Part shown: positions 42,268 through 51,435 of the stretch, piece after piece | How the letters are laid out: each line of letters begins with the position of its first letter | Position numbering within the stretch: the first letter of the stretch is position 1 | Source of the DNA: Salinicola rhizosphaerae | GTDB lineage: Bacteria > Pseudomonadota > Gammaproteobacteria > Pseudomonadales > Halomonadaceae | Assembly (NCBI RefSeq): GCF_014652715.1 | Contig: NZ_BMZI01000001.1 | Span: forward strand, 504,062-568,061 | Direction: 5' to 3' | Length of the DNA stretch: 64,000 nt | The notes under the pieces: generated by a model | The model's input: only the letters and a program-made list of their open reading frames with translations | What the model was told of the DNA's origin: nothing | The model's database searches: none | Position numbers and translations under genes: made by a program

Positions 42268-43469
42268 GCTACGCGATTCATCGCATTCGCCTGGTTCAGA
42301 ATCGGGAGCAACGCGTAGCAGGCCGTCAGTGACTCGTAGTCCGTCTTGCCACCCGGACTTTTCTCCCTCGAGTAGGGGCGATTGTCCGCCGTGAGCACTC
42401 GGTACCAACCGCCGTAACGCTGATCGATGAAATAGCGCGCACAGTAATTGGCGAGGCGATCGAACCAACGCCAATAGCGCGCTTCTCCCGTCACCTCGGC
42501 CAGCCTGGCGGCGGCCACCAGCGCTTCTGCCTGGACCCAGTGGACCTTGTCCCGATCGAGCGGGTGTCGATTGAAATCCACGGTCGCGATCAGACCGTCG
42601 TGTTTACGGTCCCAGGCGGCATTCATGGTTTCAGTGAACAGGCGCTGGGCGGTCTCCAGCATCCAGGGTGAGCGGGCATCGGTGCCGCTCAATCTCACCA
42701 ATGTCTCGACCCACCCTAGTTGATGCCCGATTCGAAAGCCCCAGCCGCCATCACCGGGTTCGTCAAACGGTAAACCTCGGTCATACAGCGCTCGCCAGTC
42801 GGCATCGAAAGTTTCCCAGAGCCAGCCGTCCCCCATCGACGCCAACTTGTGCCAGACCGTCGTCGCCAACTCGGCTGCGCGCTGCCGATACGCCGACGAC
42901 TCGGCTTGCGTCGTGGCATGGGCCGCGAGCAACGCGCGGCAAATTAGCAGATTGGCACTCTGCCTGCGCACGCCCGGGGGATGCCAGCGCTCGTCCGTCT
43001 CGGCAAGGTAGAGTCCATGGGCGGGTTCAAAAAAATGCCGCTCGAGACACTCATGCGTCTGCTGCATCCCGGCATCGGCCTCCGGAATGCCTGCCATGAA
43101 CGCCTCAGCATACGCCATCATGACGAAAGCGATCCCTTCGGCCCGCTGGCGCGTGTCACCCGGGCGCCCATGATCGAGCGTCCAGGCATAAGCGCCGGTC
43201 CGGCTTTGTCGATGGCCCTCCTCGAGGGCCTTGAGCCCATGCCGGGCCCAGTGCCGATACTCGTCGTTGCCGGTGTGGCGCGCGAAACGGGCGTAGTTGA
43301 TGACGAACTGCGCGCTGGAGATCAGATGCCGGTAGCCCTCGTTGTAGCGCGTGCCGTCATCCAGAAAGTGGTGATAGAAACCCGACTGGGCATCGATGCA
43401 GCGCGGGTGATAGAACCCCATGATCCGGGCAATCTGCTGCTCGAGCTGGCGTGGCGTCGTGAGTGGCAT
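42264..43469 (-). CDS. AGE-family (N-acylglucosamine 2-epimerase / mannose isomerase-like) protein
   Basis: 401 residues with the alpha6/alpha6-barrel family pattern: MGFYHPRCIDAQSGFYHHFLDDGT, HLISSAQFVINYARFARHTG, FEPAHGLYLAETDE, ANLLICRALLAAH, GFRIGHQLGWVETLVRLSG and KVHWVQAEALVAAARL, with several conserved histidines. Enzymes of this family isomerise mannose to fructose or glucose, or epimerise N-acylglucosamines. Halomonadaceae homologues are often annotated as mannose isomerase-like. The 3' end overlaps the SulP gene by 4 bp on the opposite strand. Confidence 0.88.
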   Translation of the reverse strand: MPLTTPRQLEQQIARIMGFYHPRCIDAQSGFYHHFLDDGTRYNEGYRHLISSAQFVINYARFARHTGNDEYRHWARHGLKALEEGHRQSRTGAYAWTLDHGRPGDTRQRAEGIAFVMMAYAEAFMAGIPEADAGMQQTHECLERHFFEPAHGLYLAETDERWHPPGVRRQSANLLICRALLAAHATTQAESSAYRQRAAELATTVWHKLASMGDGWLWETFDADWRALYDRGLPFDEPGDGGWGFRIGHQLGWVETLVRLSGTDARSPWMLETAQRLFTETMNAAWDRKHDGLIATVDFNRHPLDRDKVHWVQAEALVAAARLAEVTGEARYWRWFDRLANYCARYFIDQRYGGWYRVLTADNRPYSREKSPGGKTDYESLTACYALLPILNQANAMNRVA

Positions 43470-43565
43470 GGCCCCTCCTGCAATCCGACAGCGGAAGAGC
43501 CTTCAGTCTGAGACCTCGTTGCGAGCTCGACTATTCACCTCTGGTCGAGTGCTCGAGCATCTCGC

Positions 43566-45326
43566 TCACTCCTCCACCCAATGCGCCCCCTCCTCCCCAG
43601 GCGACAGCCGGCCAATTCGGTCGCAGGCCGGCATGGCGTTCCGGGCGTGCGCCAGCATCAATACCGTGCGTCCGGCAAGCCAAACGTCAAGCATTGCCTT
43701 GATGCGCGCCGCAGTGGCGCTATCCAGGCCGCTCACCGGCTCGTCGAGGATGACCAGCGGCGAGTTGCGCAAGAGAATGCGTGCCAGGGCGATGCGACGC
43801 GCCTGCCCGCCGGAGACCTGGCGGCCTTGCTCACCGAGCCAGGTATCCAGGCCACTCGGTAGCGAGTCGGCCCACGTCTTGAGCTCGACCCGCTCGAGCG
43901 CTCGCCACAGATCCGCGTCGGTTGCCTGCGGATCGCCGATTCTGAGATTGGCGGCGAGCGTGTCATGGAAGAGTTCGCTGCGCTGCGTCAGGTATCCGAT
44001 CCGCGCCCGCAGTGACGCAGGATCCACACCAACCAGGTCTCGGCCCGCGAAGCTGACGCACCCTTCATCCGGATCGAACGCGCGCACGGCAAGATCGGCG
44101 AGAGTCGATTTCCCACAGCCCGATGGACCGATGATGCCAACACGTTCTCCTGGGTGGATTGACAGGGAGAGATAACGGTATAAATTACGACCACCCAGGC
44201 GCACGTTGATATCTCGGTAATCAAGTCCAGGCGCCTGGCCGCCGCCTGTCAACGGCTCTCCTTGTAGTGACGTTCGTAGCGTCATCTGTGCATTGAGCCG
44301 CTGCGCTGCGCGGACGGTCGCGCCTAGCTTTGTGAATGCCATCGGCAGATTGCCCAGCGCTTCACTGACCGCAAGCGTACCCAGCGCCATCATCACCATG
44401 ACCGGCCCGCTGATGTCGCCTGCGGCGAAACTGAAAAGCCCGATGAGCAGGACTGCCAGCATGGCGAGCTGCACCCCGAGTGTCTGCAACGCATTGGCCG
44501 CTGCGGTGCGCCATCCGAGCCGACGCTGGTCGGCGAGAAGCTCGCACTCCTCGGCCTGCCACAGCGCTTGGTGCCGCCCGGTCGCCCCATAGGCGCGCAA
44601 TTCGGCAAGCCCGTCGATCTGCTCGATCGTTCGCACTCTCAACCGCTCTTCGCGGTCCACACGGCGATAGCTGGCTTGCCAGCCCCAGCAGGCGCAGCCC
44701 AGCGTCAGCACTAACCATAGCGGCACCAGTACAGCCAGCAGTAACACGCCCGCCGCCGGCAGAAACGCCATCGCGAACCCGGCGAATCCGAGTATGGCAA
44801 TCAGCGCAGCCAGCGGTGGTGCCAATAACCGAAGATACAGGTTATCCAGCGTATCGATATCGGCGGTCAGTCGGTTCAGCCACTCCGACGATCGGGCCCG
44901 GCCGAGCGTCGCCGCATCCAGCGTCACCAGGCCGCGGAAGACCCGACCACGAAGATCGGCAAGCAGCCGCAGTACCGTGTCGTGGTTATAGAGCCGTTCC
45001 AGATAGCGCGAGAGCGTGCGCGACACGGCGAAGAAGCGAATGCCGCTGCCGGGCGTGAAGACGTCGAGATAGGCACCGGCACCGAGAGCCGCGGTGACCG
45101 CGGTCGCCGTGATGAACCAGCCGGAGAGCGTGAGCAACCCCAGCGCGCTGAGCAACGTCAACAGCATCAGCAGCGCGCCGATCAGCAGTCGCCCTCGCCG
45201 CTCGCCGAGTACCGCGAGCCACGGCTTCAGCGGTTGCAGCGTGAGCGCCACGCGCTCCCTCGCCGCGCCGTCGTGAGCGCCGTCCCGCGCGAGGAGCTCG
45301 GCCGCCTGTTTCGATCCTGTTCTCAT
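43566..45326 (-). CDS. cydC: Cysteine/glutathione ABC exporter subunit CydC
   Basis: CydC with CydD exports cysteine and glutathione and is required to assemble cytochrome bd. 586 residues: a six-helix membrane domain (LLMLLTLLSALGLLTLSGW onwards) and an ATPase domain with GIIGPSGCGKSTLADLAV, QVSGGQARRIALARILL and LVILDEPVSGLD. The ATG at 45326 sits in an ATGA overlap with a 15-codon mini-ORF that itself overlaps cydD. The frame could begin at a GTG at 45350 within a tandem repeat, but the ATG fits better. Confidence 0.93.
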   Translation of the reverse strand: MRTGSKQAAELLARDGAHDGAARERVALTLQPLKPWLAVLGERRGRLLIGALLMLLTLLSALGLLTLSGWFITATAVTAALGAGAYLDVFTPGSGIRFFAVSRTLSRYLERLYNHDTVLRLLADLRGRVFRGLVTLDAATLGRARSSEWLNRLTADIDTLDNLYLRLLAPPLAALIAILGFAGFAMAFLPAAGVLLLAVLVPLWLVLTLGCACWGWQASYRRVDREERLRVRTIEQIDGLAELRAYGATGRHQALWQAEECELLADQRRLGWRTAAANALQTLGVQLAMLAVLLIGLFSFAAGDISGPVMVMMALGTLAVSEALGNLPMAFTKLGATVRAAQRLNAQMTLRTSLQGEPLTGGGQAPGLDYRDINVRLGGRNLYRYLSLSIHPGERVGIIGPSGCGKSTLADLAVRAFDPDEGCVSFAGRDLVGVDPASLRARIGYLTQRSELFHDTLAANLRIGDPQATDADLWRALERVELKTWADSLPSGLDTWLGEQGRQVSGGQARRIALARILLRNSPLVILDEPVSGLDSATAARIKAMLDVWLAGRTVLMLAHARNAMPACDRIGRLSPGEEGAHWVEE

Positions 45327-45370
45327 AATACCCACCCCATGGACACCCACCTCATGAATACCCGCTTCAT
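45323..45370 (-). CDS. 15-codon mini-ORF coupled to cydD and cydC
   Basis: Read on the minus strand: ATG at 45370 overlapping the cydD stop (ATGA), fifteen codons giving MKRVFMRWVSMGWVL, then a TGA whose bases overlap the cydC ATG (ATGA). It consists of three 5-codon repeats. This could be a translated coupling peptide or merely the by-product of repeat expansion at the cydD/cydC junction. No independent evidence of translation. Confidence 0.35.
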   Translation of the reverse strand: MKRVFMRWVSMGWVL

Positions 45371-45372
45371 GA
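45328..45372. repeat. Three-copy 15-bp tandem repeat at the cydD/cydC junction
   Basis: Plus-strand units ATACCCACCCCATGG, ACACCCACCTCATGA and ATACCCGCTTCATGA at 45328, 45343 and 45358. Each unit carries an ATG on the minus strand preceded by a GGTGGGT-like purine stretch. Confidence 0.9.
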
Positions 45373-47076
45373 AAGTGCCTCCCCTACCTCGCGGACCTCG
45401 GCTCGTGCAACAGGACGTAGCTGGCCTGCCTCCAACGAGAAGATCCGATCCGCCATCGCCATGATCGCCGGATGGTGTGTCGCGACGATCAGCGTTCGCC
45501 CGCTCGCGGCCAGACACTCGAGCCCCGCGATCACCTCACGCTCGGTGACGGAATCCAGCGCGGCCGTTGGTTCGTCGAGCAGGACGAGCGTCCCCGGCGA
45601 GAGAAACACCCGCGCCAGAGCCAGTCGCTGGCCTTCGCCCCCGGAAAGCCCTACCCCACGCTCACCGAGCGGCGTCGCCAGCCCTGCCGGAGCTCGTGCC
45701 AACCAGGCGCCGAGCCCCGCCTGCTCGAGCGCTTGCCGGAGACTCCCGTCGTCCGCCTCGGGCGCGACCAGACGCAGATTCTCCGCCAGCGTCCCGTGGA
45801 TGATCAGCGGCCGCTGATCGAGCCACGCTACGGCCGGCTCTCGCCGCGCGGCGAGGCTGCCCCCCGTCGGCGAGACGAACCCCGCGATCAGCTGCAGCAG
45901 ACTCGACTTGCCGCAACCCGACGGGCCGACCAGCGCGACGACCTCGCCATCGAGTACGTCCAGCGATAGCGGGCCGAGCAGACGTTCGCGTCCGGCGTGA
46001 GCGAATTCGACGCCCGTCAAGCGACAGGCCAGGGACCCAGGAAGTGAATCGGGAGTTCTGGATCGATCGTCTTCCGGCACCGGCTCCGCCAACAGTGCCA
46101 TCAGCCCTTCGGCCGCGCCGAGGGCCGAGGCGCGATCGTGATAGTGCTGGGAGAGCGTGCGCAGCGGTTGGAAGAATTCTGGCGCCAGCAGCAGTATGAA
46201 CAGGCCGCTGAAGAGCGTCAGGCTGCCCGCGGGGCCGTAATCGATGTAGCCAAGCAGACCGAAGCCAATATAAATGGCCACCACCGCCACCGACACTGCC
46301 GCGAAGAACTCGAGCACCGCTGACGATAGAAACGCAACGCGCAGCGTTTTCATGCTGCGTCTACGGTAGTCGTGGGCGACTTCGCTCACCTCGGCCACGC
46401 TCCTCTCGCCAAGGCCGAAGAGCTGCAGCGTGGTGATGCCGCGCACTCGATCCAGGAAGTGTCCAGCCAATCGGGCCACCGCCTGAAACTGAGCCTCGTT
46501 CAGTCGCTGTGCCCCCATGCCGATCAGCGCCATGAACAGCGGAATGAGCGGTGCCGCGATCAGCAGCCAGATACCGGCCAGCCAATCGAGCCACAGCACC
46601 ACGCCGAGATAGAGCACCGGGAGCAGCGCCGCCAGGATCATCTGGGGCCGGAAACGGGCATGGTACCCCTCGAGTGCTTCGACCTGATCGACCAGCTGGT
46701 TGGCTACGCCCGCCCCCTGTCGCGAAGCAAGTCTCACCGGGCCCAGCTGATGAAGATGCTTGAGCAGTCGCTCGCGAACCTGACGTTTGACCGCGAGGCC
46801 GCAGCGCTGGCCGCAGACCTCCTGGCCCCACTGCCCCGCGGCTCGAATGATGATAGCCGTGGCGATGCCCGCCACCGCCAGGCTCACACCGCCGAGCCCG
46901 GCACCCGCGATGACGATGCGATCGATGACCCACGCCAGCAGGCCCATCTGGACCAGCGTAGCGAGGCCGGCAACCAGCCCGCAGGCCACGGCAGCGCGAT
47001 ACCAGGGCCGGGATGGCAGCGCCTGCGCCGCGAGCCACGCCCGCGACGGATTCCGTGCGCGTCGATCGGCGCTCAA
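45367..47076 (-). CDS. cydD: Cysteine/glutathione ABC exporter subunit CydD
   Basis: Partner of CydC. 569 residues: transmembrane domain (VACGLVAGLATLVQMGLLAWVIDRIVIAG; VFLRGITTL-like VRGITTLQLFGLGE loop) and ATPase domain with LVGPSGCGKSSLLQLIAGF, LSGGEGQRLALARVFL, LVLLDEPTAALD and the H-loop VATHHPAIM. Start codon is TTG at 47076 overlapping the cydB TGA (TTGA), which makes the start secure. Confidence 0.94.
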   Translation of the reverse strand: MSADRRARNPSRAWLAAQALPSRPWYRAAVACGLVAGLATLVQMGLLAWVIDRIVIAGAGLGGVSLAVAGIATAIIIRAAGQWGQEVCGQRCGLAVKRQVRERLLKHLHQLGPVRLASRQGAGVANQLVDQVEALEGYHARFRPQMILAALLPVLYLGVVLWLDWLAGIWLLIAAPLIPLFMALIGMGAQRLNEAQFQAVARLAGHFLDRVRGITTLQLFGLGERSVAEVSEVAHDYRRRSMKTLRVAFLSSAVLEFFAAVSVAVVAIYIGFGLLGYIDYGPAGSLTLFSGLFILLLAPEFFQPLRTLSQHYHDRASALGAAEGLMALLAEPVPEDDRSRTPDSLPGSLACRLTGVEFAHAGRERLLGPLSLDVLDGEVVALVGPSGCGKSSLLQLIAGFVSPTGGSLAARREPAVAWLDQRPLIIHGTLAENLRLVAPEADDGSLRQALEQAGLGAWLARAPAGLATPLGERGVGLSGGEGQRLALARVFLSPGTLVLLDEPTAALDSVTEREVIAGLECLAASGRTLIVATHHPAIMAMADRIFSLEAGQLRPVARAEVREVGEALS

Positions 47077-48074
47077 TGGTAGCCCTCGCCGACGCGAACC
47101 TTGCCGCGAAAGACCCAGTAGGACCAGGCCGTATAGGCAAGAATGATCGGCAGCACGAACAGCACACCGATCAAGATGAAAAACTGGGACTCAGGCGCCG
47201 AGGCGGCATCCCACAGCGTGTACTGCGGCGGCACGACGTACGGCCAACGGCTGACGATCAGCCCCAGGTAGGTGAAGACGAACATGCCCAACGTCAGCAG
47301 AAATGCGAGCCCCTCACGCCGGTGCCGGTTGCTGAGAAAAATGCCGAGCGCGCAGAGTAGCGCCGCAAACGGCAGCAGCCAGATGATCTGCAGGTGATCG
47401 AACCAGCGCTCGAACACGCCCTGATCGATCCACGGCGTCCACAGGCTGACGATCGCGAATACCGCCAGCACCCCGGCCAGCAACTTGGGCACCAGGTTGC
47501 GCGCCCACTCCCTCACATGGCCTTCGGACTTGAGCACCAGCCAGGTGGCGCCCAGCAGCGCATAGCCGATGACCAGCCCGATACCGGTCAGCACCGAGAA
47601 CGGCGTCAGCCAGTCGAAAGCGCCCCCGGTGTAGACGCGATCGGCCGTTTCGAAGCCCTGGATATAGGCGCCCACCACGCAGCCCTGCGCGAACGCCGCC
47701 ACGAACGAGCCGCCGGCAAACGCGGCGTTCCAGTAGCCTCTGGTGCGCTTCGACTTGAAGCGAAACTCGAAGGCGACTCCGCGGAAGATCAAGCCTGCCA
47801 GCAACAGAAAGACACCGATGTAGAGTGCCGGTAGCAAAATCGTATAGACCAGCGGAAACGCCGCCACGAGTCCTGCCCCGCCGAGCACCAGCCAGGTCTC
47901 GTTGCCGTCCCACACTGGCGCGACGGAGTTCATCATCACGTCGCGGGCGTCTTCGTCAGGCGCGAAAGGAAACAGAATGCCGAGCCCGAGATCGAACCCG
48001 TCCATCAGCACGTACATGATGATCCCGACCGCGATGATGACAGCCCAGATCAGCGACAGATCGAACATTTCCAT
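47073..48074 (-). CDS. cydB: Cytochrome bd-type ubiquinol oxidase subunit II
   Basis: A 333-residue subunit with about eight or nine helices, starting with the typical LIWAVIIAVGIIMYVLMDGFDLGLGILFPF, then DGNETWLVLGGAGLVAAFPLVY. It pairs with CydA to reduce oxygen to water using quinol. It begins 3 bp after the cydA stop with a ribosome-binding site (GGAGCTGAATC) lying in the end of cydA. No CydX-like small gene is visible between cydB and cydD. Confidence 0.96.
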   Translation of the reverse strand: MEMFDLSLIWAVIIAVGIIMYVLMDGFDLGLGILFPFAPDEDARDVMMNSVAPVWDGNETWLVLGGAGLVAAFPLVYTILLPALYIGVFLLLAGLIFRGVAFEFRFKSKRTRGYWNAAFAGGSFVAAFAQGCVVGAYIQGFETADRVYTGGAFDWLTPFSVLTGIGLVIGYALLGATWLVLKSEGHVREWARNLVPKLLAGVLAVFAIVSLWTPWIDQGVFERWFDHLQIIWLLPFAALLCALGIFLSNRHRREGLAFLLTLGMFVFTYLGLIVSRWPYVVPPQYTLWDAASAPESQFFILIGVLFVLPIILAYTAWSYWVFRGKVRVGEGYH

Positions 48075-48077
48075 GAT

Positions 48078-49490
48078 TCAGCTCCTGGCGGATGCGGTGC
48101 TGCCGTCGAACGGCACGTGAGTGGCGGAGAGCGGACGCGCGGGACGATCCGAATCGTGGATCTCTTCATCCGGCCCCAGCTCGTCCAGCCCTTGGCGGAT
48201 CACCTTGAACAGGTAGTAGACACCCGCGACGAAGATCACCGCGTAGACCGCGACATAGCCGATCAGCGTCAGCAGTACCATCCAGCCCGACAGCGACGGT
48301 GTCACCGCGTCCTCGTAGGAGAGCACGTTGTAGACCAGCCACGGCGAGCGCCCGATCTCGGTCACGAACCACCCCGCCAGTACGGCGATAAATGGCGCCA
48401 GGCTCATACCCTGGAGTCCGCGCAGATACCAGCGTGAGGTGTAGAGCCGGTCGTTCCTGCGTAGAACCAGCCCGGCAACGGCGAACGCAATCATCAGAAG
48501 CCCCAGGCCGACCATGACGCGGAAGCTGAAGAACACCATCCACACCGGCTGCTGCTGTTCGACCGGGATCTCCTTGAGACCGGGCACGACACCGTTCGGG
48601 TCGTGACGCAGGATCAGACTGGCGCCGTTGGGAATGCCGATCTCGAATCGGTTGGCCTGCAGGTCACGATCCGGTAGCGCGAACAGCAGCAGCGGCACGT
48701 TTGGCTGGGTATCCCAGTTCCCCTCCATCGCCGCCACCTTCATCGGTTGGTGCTCCAGGGTATTGAGGCCGTGTTCGTCGCCGACCCAGGCCTGCAGCGG
48801 CGTCAGAATCAATAGCAGCCATAGCGTCATCGACAGCGCACGCCGGTGCGCTTCCACGTCTCGCCGGCGCAGCAGAAACCACGCACTGACGCCGCAGACC
48901 ACGAACCCACCCGTCAGGAATGCCGCCAGCGCCATATGCGCGAATCGATAAGGGAACGATGGCGTGAACATCGCCTCCAGCCAGGAAGTGACATGCAGCA
49001 CACCTTCGCGGATCTCGTAGCCTTGGGGCGTCTGCATCCAGCTGTTGAACGACAGAATCCAGAAAGCCGAAATGAAAGTGCCGACCGCCACCATCAATGC
49101 CGCGAAAAAATGAACTGACGGTGACACCTTGTGGCGACCGAAGAGCAGCACGCCGAGAAAACCCGCCTCGAGAAAGAACGCGGTAATCACCTCGTAGCTC
49201 AGCATCGGGCCGATGAAGTTCGCCGCGAACTGGGAAAAGTTGCTCCAGTTGGTGCCGAACTGGAAGGCCATGACGATCCCCGAGACGACACCCATGCCGA
49301 AGACGACCGCAAATATCTTGGTCCAGAAGTAACCCAGGCGGTCCCAGACCGCATTGCCGGTCGCCACGTAGAGGCCCTGGAGTACGGCCACGTAGGAGGC
49401 CAGGCCGATCGTGAAGACCGGGAAGATTGCGTGAAAGGAAACCACGAAAGCGAATTGCAATCGTGAGAGCAGAACAGGATCCAACGCCAT
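48078..49490 (-). CDS. cydA: Cytochrome bd-type ubiquinol oxidase subunit I, CIO-like short Q-loop form
   Basis: Haem-bearing subunit: ALDPVLLSRLQFAFVVSFHAIFPVFTIGL with the haem-ligand histidine, the GRHK segment, the quinol-binding loop and the GWFVTEIGRSPWLVYN motif near residue 390. It has 470 residues and a short Q-loop, as in cyanide-insensitive oxidases (CioA), compared with about 520 in E. coli CydA. First gene of cydABDC; oxygen-limited or stress respiration is expected. Confidence 0.94.
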   Translation of the reverse strand: MALDPVLLSRLQFAFVVSFHAIFPVFTIGLASYVAVLQGLYVATGNAVWDRLGYFWTKIFAVVFGMGVVSGIVMAFQFGTNWSNFSQFAANFIGPMLSYEVITAFFLEAGFLGVLLFGRHKVSPSVHFFAALMVAVGTFISAFWILSFNSWMQTPQGYEIREGVLHVTSWLEAMFTPSFPYRFAHMALAAFLTGGFVVCGVSAWFLLRRRDVEAHRRALSMTLWLLLILTPLQAWVGDEHGLNTLEHQPMKVAAMEGNWDTQPNVPLLLFALPDRDLQANRFEIGIPNGASLILRHDPNGVVPGLKEIPVEQQQPVWMVFFSFRVMVGLGLLMIAFAVAGLVLRRNDRLYTSRWYLRGLQGMSLAPFIAVLAGWFVTEIGRSPWLVYNVLSYEDAVTPSLSGWMVLLTLIGYVAVYAVIFVAGVYYLFKVIRQGLDELGPDEEIHDSDRPARPLSATHVPFDGSTASARS

Positions 49491-50064
49491 GACTGACTCC
49501 TCGCTAGCGCACGAACGGGCCTCTCCTTGAGTCCCTATCGCGTTTCGCCATCGATGGCAGCGAATCCCTTCGCCAGGCTCTTTCGCTCGACGGCAACTCT
49601 ACCGTTTATCCCGACGCACCTGCCGCTCTCGGTACTCTATTCACCGTTCGCGATTGCGCCGTATTTTCGACCCCTTTTCAGGCGACCCTTGCAGCCGCCC
49701 GACCTCGGCATCATAGAAATTGGCAAGCACTATCGATACGGCCGCGATGTCGCACCACGTCGACATTTCGTGCCACGTTCCATCACTCCCGAGCCTTCAG
49801 ACAACCTAGACAGAACAGCGGAAAGTCGCCAGCCACGCGGCTTGATCAACAGGGATTCAGGAATTACGTGTATCCATTCGTCATGTCGAGACATTCATCC
49901 ATGCGACAATCTGACCAGGATAAAGCGTGCTTTTAGTCCAGGATTTTTCACCTGAACGTACCGCCATTTCCCAAGTTTCCTTCGGCTTTGGTCGCGTGGT
50001 TTCTTAGCGCGTTTTCGAGTATCGTCTTAATCGCTAGCACGCTATTCCGAATCATGCACTCTCG
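49491..50064. other. Divergent region between cydA and the MFS gene
   Basis: 574 bp. An open frame at 49527-49955 (+) has no ribosome-binding site or family motif and is probably not a gene. No clear FNR/ANR box (TTGAT-N4-ATCAA) was found by eye. The right part (about 49960-50060) is more AT-rich and presumably carries the MFS promoter. Confidence 0.6.
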
Positions 50065-51348
50065 ATGCGGACCGCCACTGGTCACTCGCCGATTGATATT
50101 CACCAATACCGACAAGACAGAGTTCACTTGACCGATCCTGCCACGCCGCCGGCGACACGAACCGATTTACCCCCGGCGGTACCCGCGCTGTGGATGCTAG
50201 TGCTCATCACGCTCGCGGGCACGCTGGCGATGCATATCTTCGTGCCCGCGATGCCGACGGCGGCCAACGCACTGCACGCGGAAAGCAGCGTGATGCAGCT
50301 GACCATCAGCCTCTATATTCTCGGCCTGGCGGTCGGGCAGCTGTTCTACGGCCCTCTGTCGGATGCCCTCGGGCGGCGCCCGGCACTCATGCTGGGCATG
50401 GCGATCTACACCATTGCCGGCGTCGTGGCCTGGCGCTCGACCAGCGTCGAATGTCTGATCACGGCCAGGTTCTTCCAGGCGTTCGGCGGCTGTGCCGGCC
50501 TGGCGCTAGGGCGCGCGATGATCCGCGACACGGCACCGCCGGATCGTGCCGTCCAGCGCCTCGCCGTGCTCAATCTCGTCGTCGCCATCGGACCTGCTCT
50601 CGCGCCGCTGCTGGGCAGCCTGCTGAGCGTGACGCTGGGTTGGCGTAGCGTGCTGTTCGCGCTCTGTTTGATGGGAATCGGCAATCTGCTGTTCGTCTGG
50701 CGGCTGATGCCGGAGACCGCGGTCGCGAGCGGCAGCCCTGACCTCCACAAACTCGGTGTGGAGTATCGCAGCCTGCTCAAGACACCGGCCTTCATCGGTT
50801 ATGCCATCGGTGGCGGCTGCGTCACCACCGCCATGTTCGCCTTCGTGGCGTCGGCGCCATTCATCTTCGTCGATCAGCTCGGCAAGCCGGCCAGTCATGT
50901 CGCGTTCTATATTTCACTGCTGATCTTGAGCATCTCGCTGGGCAACTTCATCACCAATCGCACCATTCACCGGATCGGCATGACGCGTCTGATGCTTTCC
51001 GCAAGCCTGCTCAGCCTGACCGGCGGCCTGCTCATGCTGATCGTCGTGCTGACAGGATGGGCATCGGTCGTCACGCTGGAGGGCTCGATGCTGCTCTTCA
51101 CGCTGGGGGTCGGAATGAGCGGCCCCACCGCACTGACGCTGGCGGTCGGTATCAATCCCAAGGTGGTCGGCTCGGCGGCGGGGATCTACGGCTTCGTGCA
51201 GATGGGCATCGGCGCACTCTGCACGACGCTCGCCGGACTGGGCGAGGACCCGGCGCTCGCGGCGGCGCTGGTGCTGGCTGCAGCGGCCGTCATCGGGCAG
51301 GTCGCGCTACGCACGGCGCTGAGCTTCGACAGTCGCCCGCGCCAGTAG
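50065..51348 (+). CDS. Bcr/CflA-family MFS drug efflux transporter
   Basis: A 427-residue 12-helix proton antiporter. The first helices (ALWMLVLITLAGTLAMHIFVPAMPTAANAL), the motif-A loop GPLSDALGRRPALMLG, and the Bcr-type ARFFQAFGGCAGLALGRAMIRD in helices 4-5 are all present. Expels drugs such as bicyclomycin or chloramphenicol, or exports small metabolites; the substrate here is unknown. The ATG at 50065 gives a 40-residue hydrophilic lead before helix 1; a TTG at 50128 may be the real start. Confidence 0.9.
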   Translation: MRTATGHSPIDIHQYRQDRVHLTDPATPPATRTDLPPAVPALWMLVLITLAGTLAMHIFVPAMPTAANALHAESSVMQLTISLYILGLAVGQLFYGPLSDALGRRPALMLGMAIYTIAGVVAWRSTSVECLITARFFQAFGGCAGLALGRAMIRDTAPPDRAVQRLAVLNLVVAIGPALAPLLGSLLSVTLGWRSVLFALCLMGIGNLLFVWRLMPETAVASGSPDLHKLGVEYRSLLKTPAFIGYAIGGGCVTTAMFAFVASAPFIFVDQLGKPASHVAFYISLLILSISLGNFITNRTIHRIGMTRLMLSASLLSLTGGLLMLIVVLTGWASVVTLEGSMLLFTLGVGMSGPTALTLAVGINPKVVGSAAGIYGFVQMGIGALCTTLAGLGEDPALAAALVLAAAAVIGQVALRTALSFDSRPRQ

Positions 51349-51435
51349 TCTGCATCGCCAACACTGAAGCGACCGCCACGCTCCTGGCGGTGGCTCCCGC
51401 GACGCTGCCTTCTCGAAAAGGTCGTGGTAGCGGCA

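Noticed and set aside
49527-49955. 142-codon open frame between cydA and the MFS gene
   Set aside because: No ribosome-binding site, odd Arg/Pro-rich composition and no recognisable domain.
49491-50064. FNR/ANR box for cydABDC
   Set aside because: TTGATCAA near 49842 lacks the required four-base spacer; no proper TTGAT-N4-ATCAA found by eye.
51372-51391. 7-bp inverted repeat between the MFS gene and the Ca/Na antiporter as terminator
   Set aside because: Short stem and no T-tract on either strand.
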